Below, piece after piece: positions 1 to 6,158 of a stretch of DNA of 8,428 nucleotides. The first letter of the stretch is position 1; each line of letters begins with the position of its first letter. The translations under genes were made by a program, and so were the position numbers. The notes beneath the pieces are model-generated. The model ran no database searches and was not told the DNA's origin. It saw only the letters and a list, made by a program, of their open reading frames with translations. Where the stretch lies: NCBI RefSeq assembly GCF_036311985.1, contig NZ_JAZDCJ010000061.1; one strand, given 5' to 3'. The DNA is from JAZDCJ01 sp036311985 (GTDB taxonomy: Bacteria > Actinomycetota > Actinomycetes > Actinomycetales > Micrococcaceae).

Positions 1-81
1 CGTTCCTCGCACGGCTCATACCAGACGCGCTTCTGGCCCGTGGGGTCCGCGGTTGACGGCCCACGCGAGACAGGTCCCTAG
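1..81 (+). CDS. Possible 3' end of a rightward gene (partial, unrecognised)
   Basis: Reading from base 1 in the first plus frame gives 26 codons without interruption, ending in TAG at 79-81. The peptide contains SYQTRFWPVGSAVDG and matches no family I recognise. About three quarters of third positions are G or C, which suits coding sequence but is lower than in the neighbouring genes. Another plus frame is open to a TGA at 54-56, so the choice of frame is uncertain. If real, the gene converges on the protease gene with only three bases between the stop codons. The stretch may equally be non-coding. Confidence 0.2.
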   Translation, partial: RSSHGSYQTRFWPVGSAVDGPRETGP

Positions 82-87
82 TCCCTA
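74..87. repeat. Tandem 7-bp duplication GTCCCTA x2
   Basis: GTCCCTA occurs at 74-80 and again immediately at 81-87. The pair spans the stop codon of the protease gene (85-87, minus strand) and the stop of the possible rightward reading frame (79-81). It may be a slippage duplication. No hairpin with a U-run that could terminate the protease transcript is visible in 1-84. Confidence 0.6.
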
Positions 88-2010
88 GCCGACCGTCAGC
101 GAGGTGTCGTCGATGCGGAACAGCGTGGCGAGCGAGCCGTCCTCGACGCCGCGGAAGCGGATCGTGACCGTCTGGCCCTTGTAGGCGTTCAGGTTCACGG
201 TCTTGAGCGAGTAGCCGCTGGACTTGTCCAGGTTGGAGAAGGCCGCGACGGTCGTCGTCGTGGATCCAGAGACGACCTGCACCGAGAGGGTGTCGTACTT
301 CATCGACGCCGTCGTCTCATTCGAGAGCACGTGCAGGTGGAAGCCGAGCTGCGCGGTGCCCGTGCCGGACGGGACGGCGACCTGCTGGTCCAGGGTGTAG
401 GTGTTGGCGTTGCCCCAGCCGTTGAGGCCCGCGAAGCGCGTGCCGGTGCGGGCGGCCGAGCCGGACTCGAAGGTGTCGGCGTGACTCGAGGTCCAGCCGG
501 TGGAGCCGGACTCGAAGCCCGGGTTCTGCAGGAGCTGGCCGGTGCCCGGAGTGGGGTTGCTCCCGCCGCCCAGGGCGTTCATGACCTTGGCGGCGTCGAC
601 CAGGCCGGCGCCGCAGCCGATCGTGCAGCCGCCCGGCATGGCGCGCGTCCCGTTCTTGAGGGCCGTCTCGACGGCGGCCGGGGTGAGCGAGGGGCTCTTG
701 GCCTTCATCATCGCCACGATGCCGGCGACGTGCGGGGTGGCCATCGAGGTGCCCTGGTAGAAGGCGTAGCCCTGGCCGGCCGGCACGGTGGAGCCCGTGT
801 TCACGGTGGAGAGGATGCCGCCTCCGGCCACGCGGGTGTCCCCGCCGGGCGCGGTGACGTCGATCGCCGACCCGAAGTTGGTGAAGTAGGACGGGCCGCC
901 GGAGGGGTTGGAGGAGGCCACGGTGACCACGTTGTTGCAGTTGGCCGGACGGACGTTGGCCGCGTTCTGCGCCTCGTTGCCGGCCGCGACGACCACGGTG
1001 GTGCCGCGCGAGACGGCGCCGTTGATCGCGTTCTGGTAGGTCGTGCCGCAGGCCCCGCCGCCGCCCAGGGACATGTTGATCACGTGGGCCGGGTTGGGGT
1101 TGGCGGGGACGCCGGAGACCGCGCCGCCGGAGGCCCACGTGATGGCGTCGGCGATGTCGGAGAGCATGCCGCCGCACTTGGCCAGGACGCGGACGGGGAC
1201 GATCTTCGCGTCGGGGGCCGTGCCGGCGACGCCCGTGGAGTTGTTGCTCACGGCGGCGACGGTGCCGGCGACGTGGGTGCCGTGCCACGAGGAGGAGCCG
1301 CCCTGCGAGGATCCGCACTCGCCGGCGTTGTACCAGTCGCCCTCGTCGAGGGGATTGTTGTCGCGCCCGTTGCCGTCGCGGGCCGCGGCGGGATCGGAGA
1401 CGAAGTCGTAGCCGGGCAGGACGTTGGCGTTCAGGTCGGCATGGGAGGTGATGCCCGTGTCGAGCACCGCCACGACGCTGCCGGCGCCGCGGGAGACGTC
1501 CCAGGCCGCCGGCATCCGCAGCCCGTTCGCCCCGTGGTAGCCCCACTGCTCGCCGTAGCGCGCGTCGTTCGGCGTCCAGGAGATGGTCATCCGGGCGTCC
1601 GGCTCGACCGATTCGACGAGCCCGCTCGCGGCGAGCTCCTGCATGAACTCCTTCGACGCGGCGGCGTCGAGGGGCTTGTCCGCCTTGATGACGAACCCGC
1701 CCGTGGACAGGGCCCGCAACTCCTTGACCGAGGTGCCGGCCCCGCGGGCGGCCTTGCCCCAGGCCTTGGCGCGGCCTTCCCTGGCCGCGGAGGACGGCGC
1801 GTCCTTGTAGTTGACGATGAACTGCTCGTAGCTCTCCCCGGGCTCGACGGCACCGAGGGCGACGCCGGCCGGCGCCGCGGCGACGGGGAGGGTCGGGGCG
1901 GGTGCGGCGGCCGCGGGGGCGAGGGCGCCCGACGTCAGGCCCGCGGCGCCGACGACGGCTGCCGCCGACAGGGCCAGGGCACGGGTGAAGCGAGTGGCAT
2001 TCGATGCCAT
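85..2010 (-). CDS. Secreted S8 (subtilisin-family) serine protease with C-terminal beta-rich domain
   Basis: This 641-residue preproprotein is predicted to be a secreted endopeptidase. Residues 1-36 form a signal peptide: basic N-region, Ala-rich core, AxA-type end. Residues about 60-140 look like an inhibitor I9-type propeptide (ESYEQFIVNYKD, then GFVIKA and VESVEPD). The catalytic domain runs from about 150 to 480. Its Asp-His-Ser triad is D184 (VLDTGI), H243 (HGTHVAGT) and S422 (GTSMATPHVAG), with oxyanion-hole N345 (AAGNE). Six cysteines (232, 279, 321, 358, 462, 466) suggest disulfides. The layout resembles the extracellular S8 subgroup also common in proteobacteria (VRVLAKCGG, VINMSLGG, PANC). 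A Gly/Ser/Pro linker near 481-492 leads to a jelly-roll-like module (LLQNPGFESG... to RIDDTSL, 493-640), probably for substrate or carbohydrate binding. The start is well supported by AAGGAG six bases upstream. The gene appears monocistronic. Substrate unknown. Confidence 0.95.
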   Translation of the reverse strand: MASNATRFTRALALSAAAVVGAAGLTSGALAPAAAAPAPTLPVAAAPAGVALGAVEPGESYEQFIVNYKDAPSSAAREGRAKAWGKAARGAGTSVKELRALSTGGFVIKADKPLDAAASKEFMQELAASGLVESVEPDARMTISWTPNDARYGEQWGYHGANGLRMPAAWDVSRGAGSVVAVLDTGITSHADLNANVLPGYDFVSDPAAARDGNGRDNNPLDEGDWYNAGECGSSQGGSSSWHGTHVAGTVAAVSNNSTGVAGTAPDAKIVPVRVLAKCGGMLSDIADAITWASGGAVSGVPANPNPAHVINMSLGGGGACGTTYQNAINGAVSRGTTVVVAAGNEAQNAANVRPANCNNVVTVASSNPSGGPSYFTNFGSAIDVTAPGGDTRVAGGGILSTVNTGSTVPAGQGYAFYQGTSMATPHVAGIVAMMKAKSPSLTPAAVETALKNGTRAMPGGCTIGCGAGLVDAAKVMNALGGGSNPTPGTGQLLQNPGFESGSTGWTSSHADTFESGSAARTGTRFAGLNGWGNANTYTLDQQVAVPSGTGTAQLGFHLHVLSNETTASMKYDTLSVQVVSGSTTTTVAAFSNLDKSSGYSLKTVNLNAYKGQTVTIRFRGVEDGSLATLFRIDDTSLTVG

Positions 2011-2016
2011 GGTGCA

Positions 2017-2022
2017 CTCCTT
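2017..2022 (-). promoter_or_regulatory. Ribosome binding site of the S8 protease gene
   Basis: On the minus strand AAGGAG is followed by a six-base spacer and the ATG at 2010-2008. This near-ideal Shine-Dalgarno sequence fixes the protease start. Confidence 0.85.
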
Positions 2023-2085
2023 GAAGGTGTCGATGGATGACGGCCGACCGGACGGTGATCAGGCGCCGGCGGGCGCGTACTACGG

Positions 2086-2114
2086 ATCGTAGCCATCGAT
2101 TGACAGGAATTGAA
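2086..2114 (-). promoter_or_regulatory. Weak promoter candidate for the S8 protease gene
   Basis: On the minus strand TTCAAT (2114-2109) and TACGAT (2091-2086) are separated by 17 bases. They match the -35 consensus at 3/6 and the -10 consensus at 4/6, which would give a leader of roughly 70 bases. The site lies at the edge of the AT-rich part of the 2011-2229 spacer, where a promoter is expected. The motif matches alone are not strong. Confidence 0.3.
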
Positions 2115-2118
2115 AGAC

Positions 2119-2140
2119 TTCTCAAGGAAGTATTTGAGAA
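2119..2140. repeat. Inverted repeat TTCTCAA / TTGAGAA in the AT-rich spacer
   Basis: Perfect 7-bp arms (2119-2125 and 2134-2140) flank an 8-base centre. The surrounding 50 bases (2101-2150) are 66% A+T in an otherwise very GC-rich window. The repeat sits just upstream of the candidate -35 element of the protease gene, so it could be a regulator site. As a hairpin it would be weak. No specific regulator is recognised. Confidence 0.45.
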
Positions 2141-2185
2141 ATTTTGAACGCTTCGGTCGATGTTCCACATAGTTCGTCAAGGCAA

Positions 2186-2203
2186 CCGAAGCCCTCGCTT
2201 CAG
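2186..2203 (-). terminator. Weak terminator-like hairpin downstream of the importer operon
   Basis: In the minus-strand transcript CTGAAGC and GCTTCGG can pair across a GAGG loop (seven pairs, one of them T-G), about 26 bases after the ATPase stop. The following bases, TTGCCTT, are only moderately U-rich, so intrinsic termination would be inefficient. The GCTTCGG arm can pair instead with ACCGAAGC at 2157-2150. Confidence 0.35.
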
Positions 2204-2229
2204 GAGGTGCGCAGGCGGCGTTCTGCCGG

Positions 2230-2985
2230 CTAGTAGTAGACGGCCAGCGCCCCGTTCGGCCCGTCGATGACGTGCACCGGGGTGTCGAAGACGCGGGTCA
2301 GCACGTCGTCGACCATGATCTTCTCCGGGGGCCCGAACTCGACGACCCGGCCGTCCTTGACCGCGCAGATGTGGTCCGCGTAGTGGCCGGCGAAGTTGAT
2401 GTCGTGGATGACGATCACCACGGTCTTGCCGAGCTCGAGCGCCGCCTGGCGCAAGTGCCGCATCATCTGCACCGAGTGGCGCATGTCGAGGTTGTTCAGC
2501 GGCTCGTCCAGGAGGACGTAGTCGGTGTCCTGGGCCAGCACCATGGCCACGTAGGCGCGCTGCCGCTGCCCGCCGGAGAGCTCGTCGAGGTAGCGGCCCT
2601 CCAGCCCGGTGAGGTCCAGGAAGTCGATCGCCCGGCTCACGACGGCCTCGTCCTCGCGGGTCAGCCGGCCCTTCGAGTAGGGGAAGCGGCCGAAGCCCAC
2701 GAGCTGGCGCACGGTCAGGCGCGTGATGAAGTGGTTCTCCTGGCGCAGGATCGAGACGATCCGGGCGAGGTCCTTCGAAGTCGTGGAGACGACGTCGTAC
2801 CCGGCGATGGTGATGGTCCCCTCGTCGAGCCCCAGGAGCCGCCCGATCATGGTCAGGAGCGTGGACTTGCCCGCCCCGTTGGGCCCGACGAGGGCCGTGA
2901 CGCCGCCGGCGGGGATCTCGAGGTCGACGGGACCGATCGCCACGTCGGTGCCGTAGTTCTTCCTGACCTTGCTGAGCGTGATCAC
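2230..2985 (-). CDS. Iron-siderophore ABC transporter ATP-binding protein (YclP/CeuD/FatE-like)
   Basis: This 251-residue cytoplasmic ATPase powers ferric siderophore import. All ABC motifs are intact: Walker A GPNGAGKS (34-41), Q-loop Q82, signature LSGGQ (136-140), Walker B YVLLDEP (156-162), D-loop NNLD (164-167) and H-loop H194 (VIHD). The stretches FGRFPYSKGRLT, AQDTDYVLLDEPLNNLDM and VIVIHDINFA strongly recall Bacillus YclP, the petrobactin importer ATPase, and its CeuD/FatE relatives. The chosen start is GTG at 2985, preceded on the minus strand by AAAGGG with a six-base spacer. The reading frame stays open upstream to 3378, but that extension is Arg/Pro-rich noise lying over the permease gene. 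The GTG overlaps the permease stop as GTGA, indicating translational coupling. It is the last gene of the operon. Confidence 0.95.
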   Translation of the reverse strand: MITLSKVRKNYGTDVAIGPVDLEIPAGGVTALVGPNGAGKSTLLTMIGRLLGLDEGTITIAGYDVVSTTSKDLARIVSILRQENHFITRLTVRQLVGFGRFPYSKGRLTREDEAVVSRAIDFLDLTGLEGRYLDELSGGQRQRAYVAMVLAQDTDYVLLDEPLNNLDMRHSVQMMRHLRQAALELGKTVVIVIHDINFAGHYADHICAVKDGRVVEFGPPEKIMVDDVLTRVFDTPVHVIDGPNGALAVYY

Positions 2986-4028
2986 AAGCGGCCCTTTCGG
3001 AGGATGACGTAGAGGAACACGGATCCGCCGACGAGCTCGATGATGATCGAGACGACGCCTTCGGCGTAGAAGACGTTCCGCATGATGAAGTAGGCGCCGG
3101 AGAGCACCACGAACCCGGTGAGGAACGCGATCGGGAAGACGTAGCGGTGGTCGTAGGTATCGGCGAACTGGTAGGCGAGGGTCGCGACGAGGAAGCCGAG
3201 GAAGGTCATCGGCCCCACGAGCGCCGTCGAGACGGCCATGAGGATGGAGACGAGCAGGAGCACGCGGATCGTCTCGAAGCGGTGGTTGAGCCCCAGGTTC
3301 AGGGTCGCGTCCTTGCCGAGGCCGAGGACGTTCAGGCGCCGCGCCCCGAGGAGCAGGAGCCCGCCGGCCGCGACGCACAGCGGGATCGCGATCGGCAGGT
3401 AGTCCGCGTCGGCCTTGGCGATCGAGCCGAAGAGCCGGGCGGTGAGCAGGTCGAACTCGCTCGGGGTGAGGAGGCGCTGCATGAAGGTGGAGACGGAGCC
3501 GAGCCCGCCGCCGATGATGATGCCGATCAGGAGCATGATCTGCAGGTTGCCGTAGCGGCCGGAGAGCAGCCAGCCGTAGAGCAGGAGCGAGAGCCCCACC
3601 ATGAGCGCGACCTGCAGGACGAACTGCCCCGTGCCCCGGAAGGCCACGAGCCCCGCCGCGCCGAGCGCGTAGACGGCCGTGGTCTGCACCGCGACGTAGA
3701 GCGACTCGAAGCCCATGATCGAGGGCGTGATGATGCGGTTGTTGGCGACGGTCTGGAAGGAGACGGTGGCGACGGCCTGGCAGAAGGCCACGACCGCCAT
3801 GACCACGACCCCGAGCGTGCGCCGCTCGGCGATCCGCCAGAAGCCGTCGCTGCCGAACGGCATCGGATTGGCCCAGGCCAGGAGGCCGAACGCGAAGCCG
3901 ACGGCGAGGACGGCCAGCACGCCGAGGACGATCCAGTAGCGCCGCCGGGCGCGGTGGTCCGGGAACGGCCCGGAGGCGCGTTGCGGTGCGGGTCCGGCCG
4001 GGGCCGGCAGGGTGCGCGCCTCAGCCAC
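2982..4028 (-). CDS. FecCD-type siderophore ABC transporter permease 2 (YclO/CeuC-like)
   Basis: This 348-residue integral membrane protein is one half of the channel through which the ferric siderophore crosses the membrane. A cytoplasmic N-terminus with a basic cluster (residues 26-30) precedes the first membrane segment near 32-53. Many hydrophobic helices follow, consistent with the FecCD fold. Diagnostic stretches are NNRIITPSIMGFESLY (96-111), close to YclO, and GLGKDATLNLGLNHR (236-250), the usual region contacting the ATPase. VGPMTFLGFLVATLAYQF (271-288) is the family's conserved segment. The start is GTG at 4028, overlapping the stop of permease 1 by eight bases. Its own Shine-Dalgarno is weak (GAGGCAG, rather distant), so coupled translation is likely. 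It overlaps the ATPase gene by four bases. Confidence 0.94.
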   Translation of the reverse strand: MAEARTLPAPAGPAPQRASGPFPDHRARRRYWIVLGVLAVLAVGFAFGLLAWANPMPFGSDGFWRIAERRTLGVVVMAVVAFCQAVATVSFQTVANNRIITPSIMGFESLYVAVQTTAVYALGAAGLVAFRGTGQFVLQVALMVGLSLLLYGWLLSGRYGNLQIMLLIGIIIGGGLGSVSTFMQRLLTPSEFDLLTARLFGSIAKADADYLPIAIPLCVAAGGLLLLGARRLNVLGLGKDATLNLGLNHRFETIRVLLLVSILMAVSTALVGPMTFLGFLVATLAYQFADTYDHRYVFPIAFLTGFVVLSGAYFIMRNVFYAEGVVSIIIELVGGSVFLYVILRKGRL

Positions 4029-5004
4029 GGCGGCGCTGCCTCAGCAGGAGGGCGATGAACACGACGGCCCCGACGATCCCGAGGACCAGGGAGACCGGGA
4101 CCTCGAACGGCATGATGATGGTCCTTCCGACGAGGTCGCAGACGGTCGTGATGGCGATGCCGAGCAGGCAGACCCACGGCAGGTTGGAGCGCAGGTCGTC
4201 GCCGCGGAACATCGAGACGATGTTCGGCACGATGAGCCCGAGGAAGGGCAGGTTGCCCACGACGACGGTGACGACGCCGGTCGCGACGGCGATCAGGCCC
4301 GTGCCCATGAGGATGATCCGGTTGTAGTTCAACCCGACGTTCGTGGAGATCTCCTCGCCGAGGCCGGCGACGGTGAGCCGGTCGGCGAGCACGAACACGG
4401 CCACCCCGACGAGCAGCACGATCCACAGGACCTCGTACTGCCCGCGCAGCACCGACGTGAAGCTCCCGGCGAACCAGATCCCGAGGCTCTGCAGCATGTC
4501 GGTCTGCAGGGCGAAGAAGGTCGAGACGGAGCCGACGACGGCGCCGAGCATGATCCCGACGATCGGCACGATGAGCGAGGAGCGCAGCGAGACGCGGCGC
4601 AGGAAGAGGAAGAACACCATGGTCCCGACGAAGGCGGCCGCGATGGCGCCGGACATGCGGGCCAGGATGGACGCCCCGGGGAAGAGCACCATGACGGTCA
4701 GCAGGCCGAGGCCCGCCCATTCGGTGGTGCCGGTGGTCGTGGGCTCGACGAAGCGGTTCTGGGTCAGCAGCTGCATGACGAGGCCGCACATCGCCATCGC
4801 CGCGCCGGCGAGGACCAGGGCGATGGTGCGGGGGATGCGCGTGATGGCGAACATCTCGTTGCCGTCCTCGGCGCCGAAGACGTCGTAGACGCCGGTCGCG
4901 AGGGACAGGGCGAGCAGTGCGGCGACGCCGAGGACGCCGAGCAGCAGCTTGACGTCGAAGAGCCGCCCCTTGGCCTGGGCGCGGGGCGCGGTGCTGGTGG
5001 TCAC
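4021..5004 (-). CDS. FecCD-type siderophore ABC transporter permease 1 (YclN/CeuB-like)
   Basis: This 327-residue polytopic membrane protein should pair with permease 2. The first membrane segment is near residues 18-37, followed by the family motif RIPRT (56-60). QNRFVEPTTTGTTEWAG (82-98) closely recalls YclN. GLGEEISTNVGLNYNR (214-229) is the ATPase-coupling region, and GNLPFLGLIVPNIVSM (250-265) is the FecCD signature. I chose GTG at 5004, giving MTTSTAPRAQ. The frame stays open upstream to a TTG at 5112, but that adds 36 Arg/Pro-rich residues, crosses a strong hairpin and overlaps the lipoprotein gene. No strong Shine-Dalgarno precedes the GTG, so the exact start is less certain than the identity. 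Confidence 0.93.
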   Translation of the reverse strand: MTTSTAPRAQAKGRLFDVKLLLGVLGVAALLALSLATGVYDVFGAEDGNEMFAITRIPRTIALVLAGAAMAMCGLVMQLLTQNRFVEPTTTGTTEWAGLGLLTVMVLFPGASILARMSGAIAAAFVGTMVFFLFLRRVSLRSSLIVPIVGIMLGAVVGSVSTFFALQTDMLQSLGIWFAGSFTSVLRGQYEVLWIVLLVGVAVFVLADRLTVAGLGEEISTNVGLNYNRIILMGTGLIAVATGVVTVVVGNLPFLGLIVPNIVSMFRGDDLRSNLPWVCLLGIAITTVCDLVGRTIIMPFEVPVSLVLGIVGAVVFIALLLRQRRRG

Positions 5005-5038
5005 GGTGGGGCCGTCCGGGTTCGGTGGGTGCGCGGAC

Positions 5039-5080
5039 GGCCGGCGGCGGGCCCGTGGGATGCGGGCTCCGCCGCCGGCC
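5039..5080 (-). promoter_or_regulatory. Strong GC hairpin between the binding-protein and permease genes
   Basis: GGCCGGCGGCGG (5039-5050) pairs perfectly with CCGCCGCCGGCC (5069-5080). A further GCCC/GGGC pairing (5051-5054, 5064-5067) lies across one bulged base, leaving a nine-base loop. The stem totals sixteen pairs, nearly all G-C. It starts about 16 bases after the lipoprotein stop and ends 35 bases before the permease GTG. No U-run follows, so it is not a classical terminator. In binding-protein transporter operons such intercistronic hairpins often protect the upstream message or attenuate read-through, keeping the binding protein in excess; that role is inferred here. Confidence 0.65.
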
Positions 5081-5095
5081 GGCGGCCGGGCGTGG

Positions 5096-6085
5096 CTAGT
5101 TCTTCGCCTCAAACGCGTCGGCGACGGCGTTGAAGAACTCAGTGTAGGCTTGGATGTCCTCGTTCGTGTAGGTGTCGGCGGGCATGTAGACGATGTTGCC
5201 GTCCTTGACCGCGTCGACGTTCTTCAGGGCCTCGGAACCCGCGAGCACCTCATTGGCGGGCACGTAGGCCCCGTCCTCGCTGCCGACGGCGGCGTCGCGG
5301 TCCATGGCCAGGATCCAGCCCGGGTTCGAGTCGGCGATGGCCTCGACGGAGATGTCGTCGCCCTGGTGGTCCGTGCTGGACTCGGAGACCTCGAGGGCCG
5401 GGGTCAGGCCGAGGATGTCGAAGACCGGGCCGAGGGTGCGGCCGACGGAGGGCGCGGCGTAGCCGATCTCGCCGCCGGAGGTGATGACGGCCATGACCGT
5501 ATCGTCGGCCTGGTAGGCGGCCTTGGCGCGCTCGATGGCGGCCTCGAAGTCGGCCACGAGCTGCTCGGCCTCGGCCTGCTTGCCGAAGATCTCGCCGAGG
5601 ACCGTGGTCTGGCGCTTGAGCTCGGCGTCGAACGGCTCGCCGTCGCGCGGGTCGAGGTCGATCACCGTGGCGTCCGGGACGAGCTCGCCGAAGTCCTTGG
5701 CGTAGTCGGCGAACCGCTGGCCGTTGATGATGAGGTCCGGCTCGACGGCGACGACGGACTCGAGGTCCGGCTCGCGGTGGTTGCCGAGGTCGACGATCGA
5801 GGCGTCCTTCGTGTAGGCGATGGTGTCCGGCATGAGGGCGACGGCGGCGGCGCTCAGCTCGATGCCCCAGTCGGAGAGGGTCTCGAAGGTGCGGTTGTCG
5901 GTCGCGACGACGGAGGAGAACGGCGGGGTCAGCGTGTGCGTGCCGGTGTTGTCCTGGACCTCGATCGCCGCGGCGGCGCCGGCATCCTGCGTGGATTCGG
6001 TGGCCGGGGCCTGGCCGCCGCAAGCGGCGAGGGAGAGGGCGAGGACGCCGGCGACGGCGCCGAGGCGGAAACGAGAGGCGTTCAT
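5096..6085 (-). CDS. Siderophore ABC transporter substrate-binding lipoprotein (YclQ/CeuE/FatB-like)
   Basis: This 329-residue lipoprotein should capture ferric siderophore at the outer face of the membrane and deliver it to the two permeases. The signal peptide has basic residues (R5, R7), a hydrophobic core and lipobox LAAC, with lipidated C22. The mature part has the periplasmic-binding-protein (TroA/FepB) pattern. VVATDNRTFETLSDWGIE opens the N-lobe, with VDLGNHREPDLESV (98-111) and VAVEPDLIING (112-122). A long helix lies near 168-192, and the C-lobe has ILAMDRDAAVG (258-268) and VKDGNIVYM (293-301). The acidic EPD sites fit docking to permease arginines, and the MDRD arginine lies where YclQ has a similar IDRG. 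The start at 6085 is chosen over an in-frame ATG at 6112 because AAGGA precedes only the former. It is first in the operon, downstream of an iron box. The precise ligand cannot be read from sequence. Confidence 0.94.
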   Translation of the reverse strand: MNASRFRLGAVAGVLALSLAACGGQAPATESTQDAGAAAAIEVQDNTGTHTLTPPFSSVVATDNRTFETLSDWGIELSAAAVALMPDTIAYTKDASIVDLGNHREPDLESVVAVEPDLIINGQRFADYAKDFGELVPDATVIDLDPRDGEPFDAELKRQTTVLGEIFGKQAEAEQLVADFEAAIERAKAAYQADDTVMAVITSGGEIGYAAPSVGRTLGPVFDILGLTPALEVSESSTDHQGDDISVEAIADSNPGWILAMDRDAAVGSEDGAYVPANEVLAGSEALKNVDAVKDGNIVYMPADTYTNEDIQAYTEFFNAVADAFEAKN

Positions 6086-6089
6086 GATG

Positions 6090-6094
6090 TCCTT
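6090..6094 (-). promoter_or_regulatory. Ribosome binding site of the siderophore-binding lipoprotein gene
   Basis: AAGGA on the minus strand lies four bases before the ATG at 6085-6083. The in-frame ATG at 6112 has no purine-rich sequence at the right distance, so this site decides the start. Confidence 0.75.
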
Positions 6095-6129
6095 ATCAGC
6101 GAGCGGGGCCATTTGGGCACGAAAGCTTT

Positions 6130-6158
6130 TCTAAATGGCGAAGGCAAGACAAACCTAA
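6130..6158 (-). promoter_or_regulatory. Tentative promoter of the siderophore importer operon
   Basis: On the minus strand TTAGGT (6158-6153) and TTTAGA (6135-6130) are 17 bases apart. Their match to sigma-70 consensus is poor, but position and spacing are reasonable, giving a leader of about 40 bases. The iron-box-like site covers the -35 element and most of the spacer, which would suit repression by an iron-loaded regulator. The promoter call rests mainly on location. Confidence 0.3.
6140..6158 (-). promoter_or_regulatory. DtxR/IdeR-type iron box upstream of the importer operon
   Basis: The minus strand reads TTAGGTTTGTCTTGCCTTC. Against the 19-base DtxR/IdeR consensus TTAGGTTAGCCTAACCTAA it matches 13 positions, including the whole first half TTAGGTT and CCT in the second half. 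It lies 54 bases upstream of the binding-protein ATG. In actinobacteria such sites bind the Fe(II)-loaded DtxR/IdeR repressor and switch off siderophore uptake when iron is plentiful. The match, the location and the nature of the operon agree. Binding itself is inferred. Confidence 0.7.

Noticed and set aside
331..2040. Long plus-strand open frame (569 codons) opposite the protease gene
   Set aside because: The translation is Gly/Ala/Arg/Asp-rich low complexity, a typical antisense shadow in GC-rich DNA, while the minus strand encodes an intact catalytic triad.
317..2170. Second minus-strand frame of 617 codons overlapping the protease
   Set aside because: Dominated by Arg/Pro repeats and without domains. 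It is an out-of-frame shadow of the protease.
1935..2180. Small minus-strand frame starting MTNYVEHRPKRSKFLKYF in the protease leader
   Set aside because: TTG start without a ribosome binding site, and it runs on into an out-of-frame shadow of the protease. Its ordinary-looking start merely reflects the AT-rich spacer.
2986..3378. N-terminal extension of the ATPase to 382 residues
   Set aside because: The extra residues are Arg/Pro-rich noise across the permease gene. The GTG at 2985 has a good Shine-Dalgarno and gives the family's normal length.
5005..5112. N-terminal extension of permease 1 from a TTG start
   Set aside because: It would run through the strong hairpin and overlap the lipoprotein gene. 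The extension is Arg/Pro-rich and absent from the family.
4012..5133. Plus-strand frames of several hundred codons opposite the permeases (also 3147-4058, 4949-6505 and 6315-7697)
   Set aside because: Asp/Glu/His/Arg/Gly-rich low-complexity translations with no motif or start signal. All are antisense shadows of well-identified genes.
6086..6112. Upstream ATG (6112) for the binding lipoprotein
   Set aside because: It has no Shine-Dalgarno and puts charged residues (ADKD) before the signal peptide. ATG 6085 has AAGGA at the proper distance.
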